From assembly GCA_964036315.1 (NCBI GenBank), contig OZ038479.1, positions 54,819,746 to 54,883,745 of the forward strand: a stretch of DNA of 64,000 nt, given 5' to 3'. Made by a program: the position numbers and the translations under genes. Under the pieces are notes generated by a model. The model searched no databases. It had not been told where the DNA came from and saw only the letters and a program-made list of their open reading frames with translations. Shown piece by piece: positions 21,111 through 32,469 of this stretch (position 1 is its first letter; the number at the start of each line of letters is the position of its first letter). Source of the stretch: Acanthosepion esculentum. Taxonomy: Eukaryota > Mollusca > Cephalopoda > Sepiida > Sepiidae.

Positions 21111-21435
21111 AACATTAAAAAAGAATATCAAATTTCAACTCGATTCGGGGTCAGATTTAACAATAATGAACGATAAAACATGGAAAATTTTAAAAAGGCC
21201 TACAATCATGAAGTCAACGAAACTCGCTCGAACGGTAACTGGAAAGGAAATTAACTTCGAAGGCGAGGTTGTACTTCCCATGAAATTGAACGGGATCGTT
21301 AAAAAAATGAAAGTTTTCATTCTGAGAAATGGAGGAAACTTGTTGGGTACAGATTTTATTGAAACATTCGAATTGTGGGATAAACCGTTAAACTCATTCT
21401 GCAGAAAAGTAGAAAGTAACAAGACAGGACATTAG
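21004..21435 (+). CDS. pol: Aspartic protease region
   Basis: Retropepsin-like protease that would cut the polyprotein. The active-site loop FQLDSGSDLTIM holds the catalytic Asp (DSG), and the C-terminal NLLGTDF segment matches the conserved second structural motif of the family. The following LWDKPLNSF leads to the RT linker. The frame ends with TAG at 21433-21435, and another +1 change near 21413-21430 joins it to RT. The bases before the knuckle junction (about 21004-21040) in this frame are probably not real protein. Confidence 0.82.
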   Translation: MVTKDRVVKRKNSIAELDKQIRISNQRDLRKYVTTETLKKNIKFQLDSGSDLTIMNDKTWKILKRPTIMKSTKLARTVTGKEINFEGEVVLPMKLNGIVKKMKVFILRNGGNLLGTDFIETFELWDKPLNSFCRKVESNKTGH

Positions 21436-23353
21436 AGATGAATTAAAGAAAAAGTTTCCGGAAACCTTCACACATGGTCTTGGAAGATGTAACAAGTTTG
21501 AAGCTAAATTTGAATTAAAGGAAAATACTATGCCTATTTTTAAAAAGAAACGTAACGTGCCTTTCGCAAGTGTAGAGAAAGTTAACGAAGAACTTGATAG
21601 GTTGGAAAAAATGGGAATTATTTCAAAAGTAGAATCTAATTCATGGGCTGCGCCGATTGTGTGCATAAAAAAGAAGTCAAACCAAATCAGAGTCTGCGTT
21701 GATTTTTCGACAGGGTTGAACTCGGTAATTAAGGACTACCATTACCCGTTACCGAGTCCGGAGGAGATTTTTAACAAGCTAAATGGCGGAGTGATTTTTT
21801 CAAAAATCGACTTATCAGATGCCTATCTCCAAATTCCCGCCGAAGAAGAATGTTCGAAGTTACTAGGGATAAACACGCATAGGGGTTTATTCAAGTACAA
21901 CAGGCTTCCTTTTGGTATTAAAGTGGCACCAGCCATTTTTCAACAAGCCATGGACGTCATGTTGAATGATTTAGACTTTGCGTGTGCCTACTTAGATGAC
22001 ATTATAGTAAGGAGTGCAAACGTCGACGAACATCGAGAGCACCTCAATCAAGTATTTAAAAAGATTCAGGACTTTGGATTTAAAGTCAAAGAATCAAAGT
22101 GCGAATTTGGTTTGGAGGAAATTAAATATTTAGGTCACATAATCAACAAAAATGGCAGATTTCCAGATCCGGAAAGGTCCATTGCGATTAGAGACATGCC
22201 GACGCCCACTAACATGGCGACACTACAGAGTTTTCTGGGTCTCGCAAACTATTATCAAGCGTTCATTAAAGGAATGTACAATCTAAGAGCTCCGTTGAAT
22301 GAACTACTGAAAAAAGACAAGGCATGGGAATGGACGGTAGAATGTCAAAAAGCCTTTGATGAAATAAAGAAAATGCTTACGTCCGACCTCTTTTTAACCC
22401 ATTACAATCCTAAACTTGATATTGTAGTGGCAAGTGATGCTAGTTCATACGGGGTAGGAGCATGTATTCAACACATAATGCCAGATGGTTCTAGAAAACC
22501 GATTGCGCATGCTTCGAGGGCATTACTCCCAGGAGAGCGAAGTTATTCACAGATAGAAAAGGAGGCGCTGAGTATCATTTTTGCCATAACAAAATTTCAT
22601 AGATACATCTACGGCAGACATTTCATGTTAGAAACGGATCATAAACCTCTGATCACTATTTTTGGGTCAAAGAAAGGGTTACCCGTTTACACGGCAAATC
22701 GACTGTTAAGATGGGGAACCATTCTTCTCAATTATGATTTTCACATAAAGCACCTATCATCCAAAAATATAATTCATGCGGATACTTTATCAAGACTCGT
22801 ACCGAGTCGAGAAGGATTCGAAGAATCAATTATTGCAAATATCAGAGCAGATTATGAGGTGAAAAGCATGGTAAACAACATTGTAAGAGAGCTACCGGTT
22901 ACATCAAAGGAAATCAAAAAAGAAGCTGAAAGCGATGATTTCATTTTAGGAATAAAAAGTAAAATGGTAGCAAATGACCAAAAAGTTCAGGAGATTTATT
23001 CAATTTGTGACGGAATTTTATTATATGGTGAGAGAGTAGTAGTACCAAAAAAGTTGCAGAAAAGAATCCTACGGGGCTTTCATATGGGTCACCCGGGGAC
23101 TAATAGAACAAAAAGCTTAATGCGAAGCTTTGTATGTTGGAAAGGAATGGATGTGGATATCGAAAACATGGTTCATCAATGTAAAGGGTGTGCGTTAGCA
23201 GCTAAGGCACCACCTATAGTACACAAACCATGGCCAAAGACGGATCATCCGTGGGAAAGATTACACATTGATTTCGCTGGTCCAGTAGAAGATTATTACT
23301 ACTTAATAGTGGTAGAATATTTTACAAAATGGCCGGAAGTACTACGCTGCTAA
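21413..23353 (+). CDS. pol: Reverse transcriptase, RNase H, integrase N-terminal half
   Basis: Open from 21413 (first ATG 21530) to a TAA at 23351-23353. RT spans about 21590-22150, with IRVCVDF, FSKIDLSDAYLQI, LPFGIKVAPAIFQQAM and the catalytic YLDD at 21989-22000. The connection and RNase H follow, with DASSYGVGACIQ, IEKEALSIIFAI, TDHKPL and HADTLSR carrying the acidic residues. Then comes integrase: zinc-binding HMGHPG...CKGC and the core opening HIDFAGPVEDYYYLIVV with the first catalytic Asp. The TAA sits between the first and second catalytic Asp of integrase, and the next codons stay in the same frame, so this is a nonsense change and not a frameshift. Confidence 0.92.
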   Translation, partial: KVTRQDIRDELKKKFPETFTHGLGRCNKFEAKFELKENTMPIFKKKRNVPFASVEKVNEELDRLEKMGIISKVESNSWAAPIVCIKKKSNQIRVCVDFSTGLNSVIKDYHYPLPSPEEIFNKLNGGVIFSKIDLSDAYLQIPAEEECSKLLGINTHRGLFKYNRLPFGIKVAPAIFQQAMDVMLNDLDFACAYLDDIIVRSANVDEHREHLNQVFKKIQDFGFKVKESKCEFGLEEIKYLGHIINKNGRFPDPERSIAIRDMPTPTNMATLQSFLGLANYYQAFIKGMYNLRAPLNELLKKDKAWEWTVECQKAFDEIKKMLTSDLFLTHYNPKLDIVVASDASSYGVGACIQHIMPDGSRKPIAHASRALLPGERSYSQIEKEALSIIFAITKFHRYIYGRHFMLETDHKPLITIFGSKKGLPVYTANRLLRWGTILLNYDFHIKHLSSKNIIHADTLSRLVPSREGFEESIIANIRADYEVKSMVNNIVRELPVTSKEIKKEAESDDFILGIKSKMVANDQKVQEIYSICDGILLYGERVVVPKKLQKRILRGFHMGHPGTNRTKSLMRSFVCWKGMDVDIENMVHQCKGCALAAKAPPIVHKPWPKTDHPWERLHIDFAGPVEDYYYLIVVEYFTKWPEVLRC

Positions 23354-24100
23354 AAGCCTACGTCCAATACCACAACAACTTTTTTGCATGAACTATTTGC
23401 ACGGTTCGGTGTGCCAGAGTGTATTGTGAGTGACAATGGTACACAATTCACTTCTGACAAATTTAAGGAATTTTGTGAGTTATATCAAATTAACCACATA
23501 ACGACGCCGCCGTATCATCCGAGATCCAATGGACTCGCAGAAAGATTTGTTGATACGTTAAAGCGCGCTCTGAAGAAAGCCTCAGGAGTTCCAACGGAAA
23601 AGGCGCTTCAGCAATTCCTACAAGTATACAGAATCACGCCAAACCAGAGAACACAATCAAACATGGCACCAGCTGAACTAATGTTCGCTAGGAAAATTAA
23701 GTCAGTGTTTGACAAGCTTTTGCCAGGAAGAAATAGAATAAATAACACTATGTATACAGCTAGAAAAAGATACACCGCCGGAGAGAAGGTGTTTTTCAAG
23801 TGCTACAGAAACAACGTTGAGTTCTGGGAGCGAGGCATAGTGGACAAGAGAATCGGTGACCTGATTTACATAATTAAAGGGCCGAAGAATACTCATAAAA
23901 GGCACCAGAACCAACTCAAAAAATGTTACGTTCTAGAGCATGAAGAGAGTATACCGGATGAGGAGGAAGATTCCATTGATGTAATGTATGATATTTTTCA
24001 AGTAGAACCTCCGCAGAGTGCTCCTGAACCGAGAAGATCCGGTAGGAAACGAAAGTTCACGGACCCATTGGACGTGAATCCAAAACGAAAAAGATATTAA
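23354..24100 (+). CDS. pol: Integrase C-terminal half
   Basis: Same frame as the RT ORF, resuming after TAA 23351-23353 (first ATG 23384 is TTG-like; no reliable start of its own). It carries FARFGVPECIVSDNGTQF (second catalytic Asp), then YHPRSNGLAERFVDTLK (catalytic Glu), and a GPY/F-type C-terminal module (KRIGDLIYIIKGP). It ends in a basic tail (RRSGRKRKF, NPKRKRY) that could be a nuclear-localisation signal. It ends 99 bp before the polypurine tract. All three catalytic residues of integrase therefore survive, but on two sides of a stop. Confidence 0.9.
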   Translation, partial: KPTSNTTTTFLHELFARFGVPECIVSDNGTQFTSDKFKEFCELYQINHITTPPYHPRSNGLAERFVDTLKRALKKASGVPTEKALQQFLQVYRITPNQRTQSNMAPAELMFARKIKSVFDKLLPGRNRINNTMYTARKRYTAGEKVFFKCYRNNVEFWERGIVDKRIGDLIYIIKGPKNTHKRHQNQLKKCYVLEHEESIPDEEEDSIDVMYDIFQVEPPQSAPEPRRSGRKRKFTDPLDVNPKRKRY

Positions 24101-24199
24101 AATTAAGCAGATTGACATATACATAGGAAGTATGCAAAGGGGATCTACAAAGAAATAACCAGAATCATCATCCCATATAGGAAGCCAGTTTCAAGGCTT

Positions 24200-24209
24200 G
24201 GGAGGGGGG
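24200..24209 (+). promoter_or_regulatory. Polypurine tract
   Basis: GGGAGGGGGG directly abuts the TGTTG start of the 3' LTR. It is the usual primer site for plus-strand DNA synthesis in LTR elements. Confidence 0.9.
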
Positions 24210-24495
24210 TGTTGTGGTAGGATCCACCTAATCTCCATAGCGGGGTACCGACTATATAAATATGGTTGGTACCGGAAGACAGGAGGCTAATCACGAGATC
24301 CAACTAGAGACTCTGCCAGACTGCGACTTAGTCAACACATTCTCCAGGAACGTCTTCCCAGAAATATACAGAAATACTATATGTAAATATTGTGTACACT
24401 TTCTTGTTATAATACATTCTTGTTCTAAGTACATTTTGTGTTGCATTATTATTCCATGCATTAGTCGAGATTCAACAATGAGTCAAGACTCAACA
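24210..24495 (+). repeat. 3' LTR
   Basis: 286 bp, TGTTG...CAACA, followed by target duplication CTTAG (24496-24500). It differs from the 5' LTR at 4 sites, all in the first ~100 bp by eye. Confidence 0.93.
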
Positions 24496-24500
24496 CTTAG

Positions 24501-25619
24501 AATATTTAAGATTACTGAGTAGTTAAAAATTGTCTAAAAAGGCATTTATGTTGTATTTGTTATGTAATTTTATTACAAGTATTTCTTCCTTACATAAATC
24601 TTGCAAACATCGAGAGATAGAGCGTACGTAAAAGTGAACCTGGCCTGACGATTGCGTCTAGCATGAAACAGCCTGTCGCCTCAGTGTTCACTTATATAAC
24701 GAAATGAAAAATGATGAGGCAAGTCAATAAATAGGGATTTCTTTATTCAAAAAATTATTTATTTCATCAATTTACCTTTCAGACCAGATAATGCTACGAA
24801 AGAGGATGATTTCTCTGTCGACTTTCCCAATTACTTGAAGTTGAAATGATAAACACAAAGAAAGAATTGAGAAATGGCAAATTAAATATGGGAAATTATT
24901 TTTAAGAAAATGTTTCTCTTGATAATCAAAAGCCAAAGAAATTATGCGGTGTTAGACAGTATTTAATTAAAATCTGTATATTTCTTTCTTGCCATCTACA
25001 AAGCCAAGAATCCAAAAGTAAAATGCATGACGTTTCTTCGCGGTGCCAAGGTAATTTATTGCATTGTAAATCATGAATCATTTCTGACATGGATAAAATA
25101 AAAATGGATATTACCAGTGGAGGAAAATAAAAAGGAGGCTATTGCTACTAGTATTTATGCTCCCCCCCTGTTTTTTGTCACCTACAAACATTTATATTTT
25201 CAACCAATTTTATTTTTCAATGATTTAGGTACGTACCTCCACCCAAAGAAATGCAGTAAGATAATAGTTTTCATTTTCATTTCAAGCCAATAGATTGAAT
25301 TTATATTTTAAATGAGCAAATTACTTTTTTTATTCTGTACTTCAACTAATTTAAACTGGCTGGAAGTAGCTATCGTTTTGAAACTGCTAATATCGCTGAT
25401 TTTAATAAGATTATATACAAATCAGTGGAGATATCTCAGCAGATTTGAAGTTTTTAAAAGATAAACTTCATTTTAAATTAATTTTAACACATTCTTAACA
25501 AATATTCTAATTTTGGAGATTTAAACTTTGGAAATATTTATTAATTAGTATTCAAAAAAAAAAAGTATAAAAATAAAATCAATCAATAAGAATAGAATCG
25601 CTAAAAATAAGTATTCGCT
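24501..25619. repeat. Inverted family II duplicon fragment
   Basis: 24700-25240 matches, in reverse, 35250-35650 and 50500-50940: AAAGAAATTATGCGGTGTTA (about 24934) and AAGTAAAATGCATGACGTTTC (about 25015). No gene seen. The junction with the ZNF-type flank is at about 25619. Confidence 0.65.
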
Positions 25620-27500
25620 TAAATTCCCAATAATAACAGTTCTTATGAATATCATGATTTTCTGTTCAGCCAAAACACCTGTGAAGAAAAAGAAATAAAC
25701 ATGTTAAAAGAGACAGATAAGGCATGAGATATAAAACATGAGTTTGTATTTTAAATGACACATTTAGCTATATATTAATACTACTTGAGATCAGCATAGG
25801 AAAACAATAATGCAGCAGCCAGGAAAAATCAATAATAAAAAATCAATAAGTTTATCTTGAATGATTTCATTTAGAGTTACAAAACATACTACACATTGCA
25901 CAAGGATATGTTTCTGAAAAAAATTCTAATGTCTAAAATATTATTCTTTCCACTTACAGACTCTGTTTTGATAAAATGCATAATTCTAAGTCAGGTCATT
26001 AAAAATGATGAACAGGCCATTCATTTAGTCATAAATCTTGAAATGAACCAAAACCTACAACATCATCAAAAAAGCATTAAATTTTAATGCATAATTGCAA
26101 AGTGAAGCTTTACTTTTTATTTCAGGAAAGAGAAAATGAGGAACCAAATTAAAATATGAAATAATATACTATTTTTGTTATATCACAAGTTGTATAAATC
26201 AAGAGGATTATATAAACATAGGAATTCTCAGTTTGCGGATTCAACATAATTCTCTTTATTATAAAATATTTCAGAAATAAAATATAACTTTCAGAATCTT
26301 TATTTCAGGAAGATTAACTGATTTAAAGTTGAGTTAACCTATATTAAAACAAGTATTACTTACATTTAGTTTAAAATATTGTAGATAACAGTTTTTTAAC
26401 ATGGAGGCATGTGTTTTTATGAGGTATTCACACATCTATCAATAAATTTATGCTTGCAAGACTTCTGTAAAGAGGAAATACTTTTAAAATTACATGACAA
26501 TTACAATGTAAATTACTTTATTAGACAATTTTTTAAATAGCCAGTAATCTTTAAAATTTTAAATATTTGAAACATTCTAATATTTTATTGAATCTTAGGT
26601 ACTTTGGCTTCCTAGACTTACTTATGAGGAAATGTTACAAAAATGTTAAATTTACTGCTCTCATTTCTTTGACAATGTTAGATATGGATGCCTGTATTTA
26701 CAAAAATCAGCCTATTTATGCAGACAAAAAGAATTCAAAGCGCTGGAGTTTGCTGAAGTGTACAAAGCTTTCATTTATGATTAGCAAATATATCACTTGA
26801 TCACTACAAATTAATATGAAATTTTAAAAGATTTAAATGTTTATAAATTATTCTAATTAAAATTTTTAAAAATGTAAAACAATTCATGTTAAAATTCATT
26901 ATTGATCAAAAAACGTTTTTTTTTTGTTAAGATGATAGTGATCATGGTATATTTTATTCATAAAAGCAATTAAAAGCTTTGTAATTAAATAATTTCTTTG
27001 ATTTATTGCTGACTTTCTGTAACTGGAGTTCTTGTTTCAAGGAATGTTCTTGTAACTAATATAAACATTAAGTGATAAGAAAAGAAATACTTGTGTGATT
27101 TTTGTAAAGAGGAAATACTTGTAAATTTATATGACAAATACAACATAAAAACCTTTATTGAACAATTTTTTAAATACTCATTAATTTTAAATATGTAAAA
27201 TATTTGAAACATTAATATTTTAAGTAATTTAGCTTCTTCATCTTGTTTAAGAAGAATGCTTATGGAAGAAATGTCACAAAATTACCAATAAATTTTAAAT
27301 TTACTATAGTTACTGCTCTTATTTTCTTATAATGTGCATAATCGCCTGTATTCACAAAAATTGTAACATTTATAGACAAAAATTTAAAAATTCCTTTCAA
27401 AGTGCTGGGTTCACTAAATTGTAGTTAACATTCTATTCATGATTAGTAAATATAGTTTTTATTTATTAACAACTGGCAGGGATACCTGTCATTGCTCAGA
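25620..27500. repeat. ZNF upstream duplicon without an array (C)
   Basis: Starts inside the sequence that at A and B is the array exon leader: CCAATAATAACAGTTCTTATG and TTCAGCCAAAACACCTGTGAAG. The latter corresponds to the acceptor region, with the ATG changed to GTG. It continues through the shared upstream flank. No fingers follow on its 3' side; sequence changes to a family II fragment. It is a truncated duplicate. Confidence 0.7.
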
Positions 27501-29779
27501 AGATCTCTGAATAATAGTTTATTATTGAGAATTTATTTATATTTTTCATCCATCTTATGGAAAATAATTTTTTAATCAATCTTTAAAAAATAAACTTGTT
27601 TTTTTTTGGTTTGTTACTAAATAACTAAATTTAGGAAAATACCACACTACAAATACCAAGCTTCATAGGCGGCTTAGCATCCTGATATTTTTATTCAAAA
27701 AGACTCATTATTTTTTTATTTAAATACCAACATAAATGCTCTGTTGATATTGTTTTCAAACAAATCAAACTTGGATAAAAGTTCATTAACCCTTTTTAAA
27801 ATTATTATTAATAAAAAGTATATAAACTTAAATTAAGATATATTTAAACATTTAATTTAATCATGTTTTCAAGCAAAAACCATAACGAGCTTTACTCTTT
27901 CAACAAATTATTATTTACTATTTAATTTGAAGGGGATTATTATTAATAAAAAGTAAATAAACATAAATTAAGAATTTAAGATATATTTAAACTTGAATTT
28001 ATTTAAATTTAAAAGAAAAAGAATATTAAATACAATTATTTGAAAAATGTTCAATATTTATTTATTCAAATATTTATGTGTGTGTATCCAGTTAAAACAT
28101 CTAAGTAAATAAACTAAATTAAGGTATATTTAAATGTATTTAATCATTTTAAATTAAAGAGAATAGAACATTTAGAAATATATACTTGGATAGTGATTAG
28201 CAGAATAAAAAAGTAAAAATGAATGGCAATCTGATTTGAGAATAAGAATTCTTACTATTCATTTTTACTTTTTGAGAATTTCAAATGCATTCTAATGCAT
28301 TTTAATTTTAAAATATATTTGTAAATACAAATCATATAAGGATCATTTTATATACTCTATACATATTTACTTTGTCATGAACTATTGCAGTTTTTTAGTT
28401 TTAGCCGGGGACACACACACACACATGTATACAAGCAACTGCCCTTTCTATATGTATAGACATCACTTGATTGCTAAAAATTAATAAAGAATTTAAAAAA
28501 ATTTAAAACATTATAAATTATTCTAATTAAAATTTAAAAAATATGAAAACAATTTTCGTAAAATTCATTATTCATGAAAAACATTTTGTTCTTAAGACAC
28601 TAGTGTCCATAATATATTTTGTTTCATCTAAATTATGTTAAATTTTTAAGAAGACTGGATAAAATAAATTATATAAAAATAGTATTTATGTTGTATTTGT
28701 CATGCAATTTTATTTCAATGACCTTACTTAAATTTCCAAAATATCAGACTGTCGATAGATCTACCAACACTTCATAAAAACACACAACTCCATGTTAAAA
28801 AGTGCTTTTCTGCGATATCTTGAAGTAATATTTATTTCAATTCAGATCAATTTAACTTTAAATCAGCTAACTTTTTTTCAAATACTATTCTAGAAATGTA
28901 TATGATATTTTTGAAAGATTTTTCAATAAAAAGAATTGTGTTGGCAGATTTGTCAGTATGGGTGATTTTATAGATTTTACTGATAAGCAGAATAAAAAAT
29001 AATTCTAATTTCCATTCTGTTTGAAATACAGCAAAGTATTTTGCTTTTAGAAATATTAAATGTAATGTATTAGCTTGGAATTAAAACAAAAATAAAACCG
29101 TTAAAAAAGATATTTCCTTTTTTATCATGCATTTTAAACCTTAGCTATCACTCTTCTTTTTTTGGAAAACTAATAAAATTTCTCCGAGGACTTACTTCTT
29201 GCAATTAATATAAATATTTTTAAATGATACAAAAAATAATTTCTTGAAATTTCAATTTACTATAGTTACTGCTCTTGCTTTTTTTGGCAATGTCATGCAT
29301 GGATGCCTGTATTTAAAAAATCAGCTTATTTATACAGACAAAAAGAATTCAAAACACTGGAGTTTGCTGAAGTGTACAAAGCGTTTCCATTTATGATTAG
29401 TAAATATATCACTTGATCATCTCCAATTAATACAAAATTTTAAAAGATTTAAATGTTTATAAATTATTCTAATTAAAATTTTAAAAAATTTAAAACAATT
29501 CTTGTTAATATTGATTATTGATCAAAAAATGTTTTTTTCTCAGGAGATAATGTTCATAGTATATTTTATTCATGAAAGCAATTAAAAGCTTTTGTAATTA
29601 AATAATGTCTTAGTTTTATTGCATTTTTTATTTTATGATTCTAAGCAGATTTTCTGTAGCTGGGTGTCCTGATTGCCCAAAAGAAATTGATGATTTAAAC
29701 TCTCTGAGGTCTTGTTCTTGTAACTAACAGAAATATAAAGTGCTAAAAAAAAATTTGTAATATCAGAAAATTTAAGCCA
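27501..29779. repeat. AT-rich duplicon flank, no gene
   Basis: Paralogous in part to 44500-46950 (for example AGACAAAAAGAATTCAAA.CACTGGAGTTTGCTGAAGTG near 29335 and 45262, also near 26722). Very AT-rich; no gene recognised. Confidence 0.55.
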
Positions 29780-32360
29780 AGGGTAAGAAATGTAAAATAA
29801 AATGTATAGATGCGTATTTTTACTAAGACTTTCTAAAAAAAAATAAGAAAAATTTCTGAAATAATTTCATTCATTTGTAAATAAGTCCTGAAAATGTAAT
29901 TAAAATCTGACAATTATCTGATTTTTGCAAGAATTTCCAAAATCAATGTTTTTCACTGCAAAATGATGCTCAAATTCCACATACTAATTTATTATATAGT
30001 TCCATGTCGACATCAGAAAAATAAGCTTTTTAACCAAAATTTTGAAGTTTTTAAAAAAGATTACAAAAAAATTTGTAATTATTTGGGATGGTCTTTCCAC
30101 TTCTTAATAACACAATGACATTTTCTTTTCATCAAATATGCTCATTGTTAGAGAATATTTAGAGGTACCTATTCATATAAAAATTAAGAACGTCCAAAAT
30201 TCACTAGTACAGATTAGGCACAAGTAAAGAGTAGACCTTTAAAAATTCATCAAAACATAAACATGTCATATAAATATCAATAATTTTACATTTCTTACCC
30301 CCGCTTAAATTTTCATAAATTACAAATTTCAATAAAATCGGATAATTCCCTGGTTTCTGGTAAATACTAAATTATGGGGATATTGTGTTTGTTTGTTTTT
30401 TTGGCTTTGATCGCTTATCGAAAGAAAAACTTTCTGTGATTTTCTTTAAAAGTAAGTTATTCTAACAACTGTATTATTTTGCAATTCAAATTATTACAAT
30501 TACATACGTTATGGATTTTATTTTATTTTTTAATTTATGAATCTTAGGTTTTTCTTGTTTTTTTTTTTTTGTTAAAAAGAAAAACTAAAGACTAAACTTT
30601 TCGGCATATTCGTCGCAACTACATCATTTCATTTACATCAAACAAACATCATTTTTATTCGGTAAACAACATAATTTTAAGGACGAACACTGAATTTAGT
30701 AGTAAGTTGAATCTTTGCTCTTCTTTTTCTGACATGTTCAAACATACTCTAAAATCCTAAGTGAAAGAGAAGAAAAAAAGTCCATCTTCATTCCTATAAG
30801 TTTCTGTGTAAAGTTTAATAAGTGCAGTTTATATTTTAAAATTGCATTTCTTTTTTTATCTGACATGATGAAATTGCTCCTCAAATTATTTTTGGTAAAT
30901 AACAGTAAAGGTTTGCGGAAATATAAGTTTAACCATCTACAGACCGGCAGCCATTACTGGCGTTGTTTACATACGTTTTTACATAAAGTAGTCATGCGCA
31001 GAAGCTTCACTTGACTTGATTATTGCGCACGCAAAGCACAAACTTAAAATGAATGTGCAAAATTTAAAAAGTAACCCAAGTTTTGGGTTATTAAATTTGG
31101 GATTTTAAAAAGAAAGATTATTAAAAAATTTAAAAAAGTGCTAGAAAGGACTTAATAACTAACATGACTTAATAATCTCGTTCAATTTTTAAAAAAATTA
31201 AATTTGGGGTTTTAAAAAGCATGATTATTTACAAAAAATAAATAAATAAAAATAAAACCCTTAACGATCCTGCCAAAGAACTTAATAATAACATGAACAA
31301 ATTTAAGCAATAAGCATGATTAATTTACAAAATAGCAATGACTATATTGCGGAAAGGCTACCTTTTAAAATTTGTTTTATTATTTAAACAAGAATTATTA
31401 CAGCTTCACTAAAAAAAACAAAAAAAAACAACACTTGTCACTGCTTTTCTAAATAAATTAAACAAATTTTTTAAAAAGAATTCAATAAAAGCTTCACTTT
31501 TAAGTGTCTAAAAACTTCTTTTGGTTTTGCGCATTAATTGAGACGAGTAAGATTACTGTAAGAAGATAGAAAGATCAATAAAAAGGCCGTTAAGTAAGCT
31601 ACCGCGCATGGCTTAATCTGCAAATTTACCTTATTTCCATTTGTTGGTAATGTTATCGGTCAAAAATATAAAATAAAATTAATGAAGAAACAAGTTGGTA
31701 AATAACGTAAGAACTGAGAGAGAAAAACAAACCACGACAAAGTTGAATTTACTTTTTAGAAAACATGTAGTCTCTGGATGACGGAAGAAGACGAAAGAAA
31801 AGAAAGCGGTGTTAGACAAGATTTAGTTCCTTGTCATTTAGAGAGTAACATTATGATTATAGATGCGTGACGTTTTTACATAGTCAATACCGGCGCTAAG
31901 GGCTCGTTTCGCCCACTTCCTGAATCAACGGATTCTTCACTCCCTACGACATGTCAATTATCATTAAGTAAAATTCATATAAAATTTAAATTTTATTGAA
32001 ACCTAATAATGTACAACAATCATCATTATATTTTTATTTTTGGGGAACTGACGAAGAAACTTTGTCAACTCCCAAAGATAAATTCACGTTTCTGATCATT
32101 TTTATTTTCTATGACATAGCAAACTGAATAAAAATTATTTCACTTAGAAATTTCATTATATTTAAAGTAAGGTACATCCACCGATTTGTGATACCTAAGG
32201 TTTAAAAAATTAATTTTAAAAAATGAAAAATCTTTCTTGAAGGTCTTATTTCTAGCTAATAGATTAAACTTAATATTTTCAATGAGTCTTTTTTCTATTT
32301 CCAAAAGTAATTTAAATTGACTGAAAGGAGTTCTGAAATCTCTGATTTTTTTAAAAATAT
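29780..32360. repeat. AT-rich duplicon block (family II), copy 2
   Basis: Paralogous to 12780-16000 and 47100-48700. Contains a partial copy of the 18224-18749 interior near 30945-31030 (CGGCAGCCATTACTGGCGTT) and one arm of an inverted pair at 31480-31690. No gene seen. Confidence 0.65.
31480..31690. repeat. Inverted repeat arm, partner 34560-34760
   Basis: The sequence around CTTCTTTTGGTTTTGCGCA and GGTAATGTTA is the inverted complement of 34560-34760 over roughly 200 bp with mismatches. The two arms are about 2.9 kb apart. Confidence 0.65.
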
Positions 32361-32469
32361 GAAATCATTTATTGAACAAAGTAACTAATAATAACAAAAC
32401 AAAAGTCATTAAAACAAAGCAAGTTCAGTCGACCATTGATGACAATTCCAGAACAACGTAACTATAAAC

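Larger units (their letters stand above)
19033..24495 (+). mobile_element. Ty3/Gypsy LTR retrotransposon, near full length
   Basis: Complete element of 5463 bp. It has two 286 bp LTRs (TGTTG...CAACA), 5 bp target duplication CTTAG (19028-19032 and 24496-24500), and a polypurine tract next to the 3' LTR. The gene order is gag, zinc knuckles, protease, RT, RNase H, integrase, the Ty3/Gypsy (Metaviridae-type) order. The C-terminal GPY/F-like part (GDLIYIIKGP, then HKRHQNQLKK) suits invertebrate elements whose polyproteins are often annotated K02A2.6-like; the clade is inferred. The LTRs differ at 4 positions by eye (about 1.4%) without indels, so insertion was fairly recent. The coding part is broken by four +1 frame changes and an in-frame stop, so as given it cannot make a full polyprotein. 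No envelope gene is present. Confidence 0.95.

Noticed and set aside
21135..21666. Minus-strand frames across the retrotransposon (also 20215-20517, 23608-24124).
   Set aside because: Shadows of the gag/pol frames on the plus strand.
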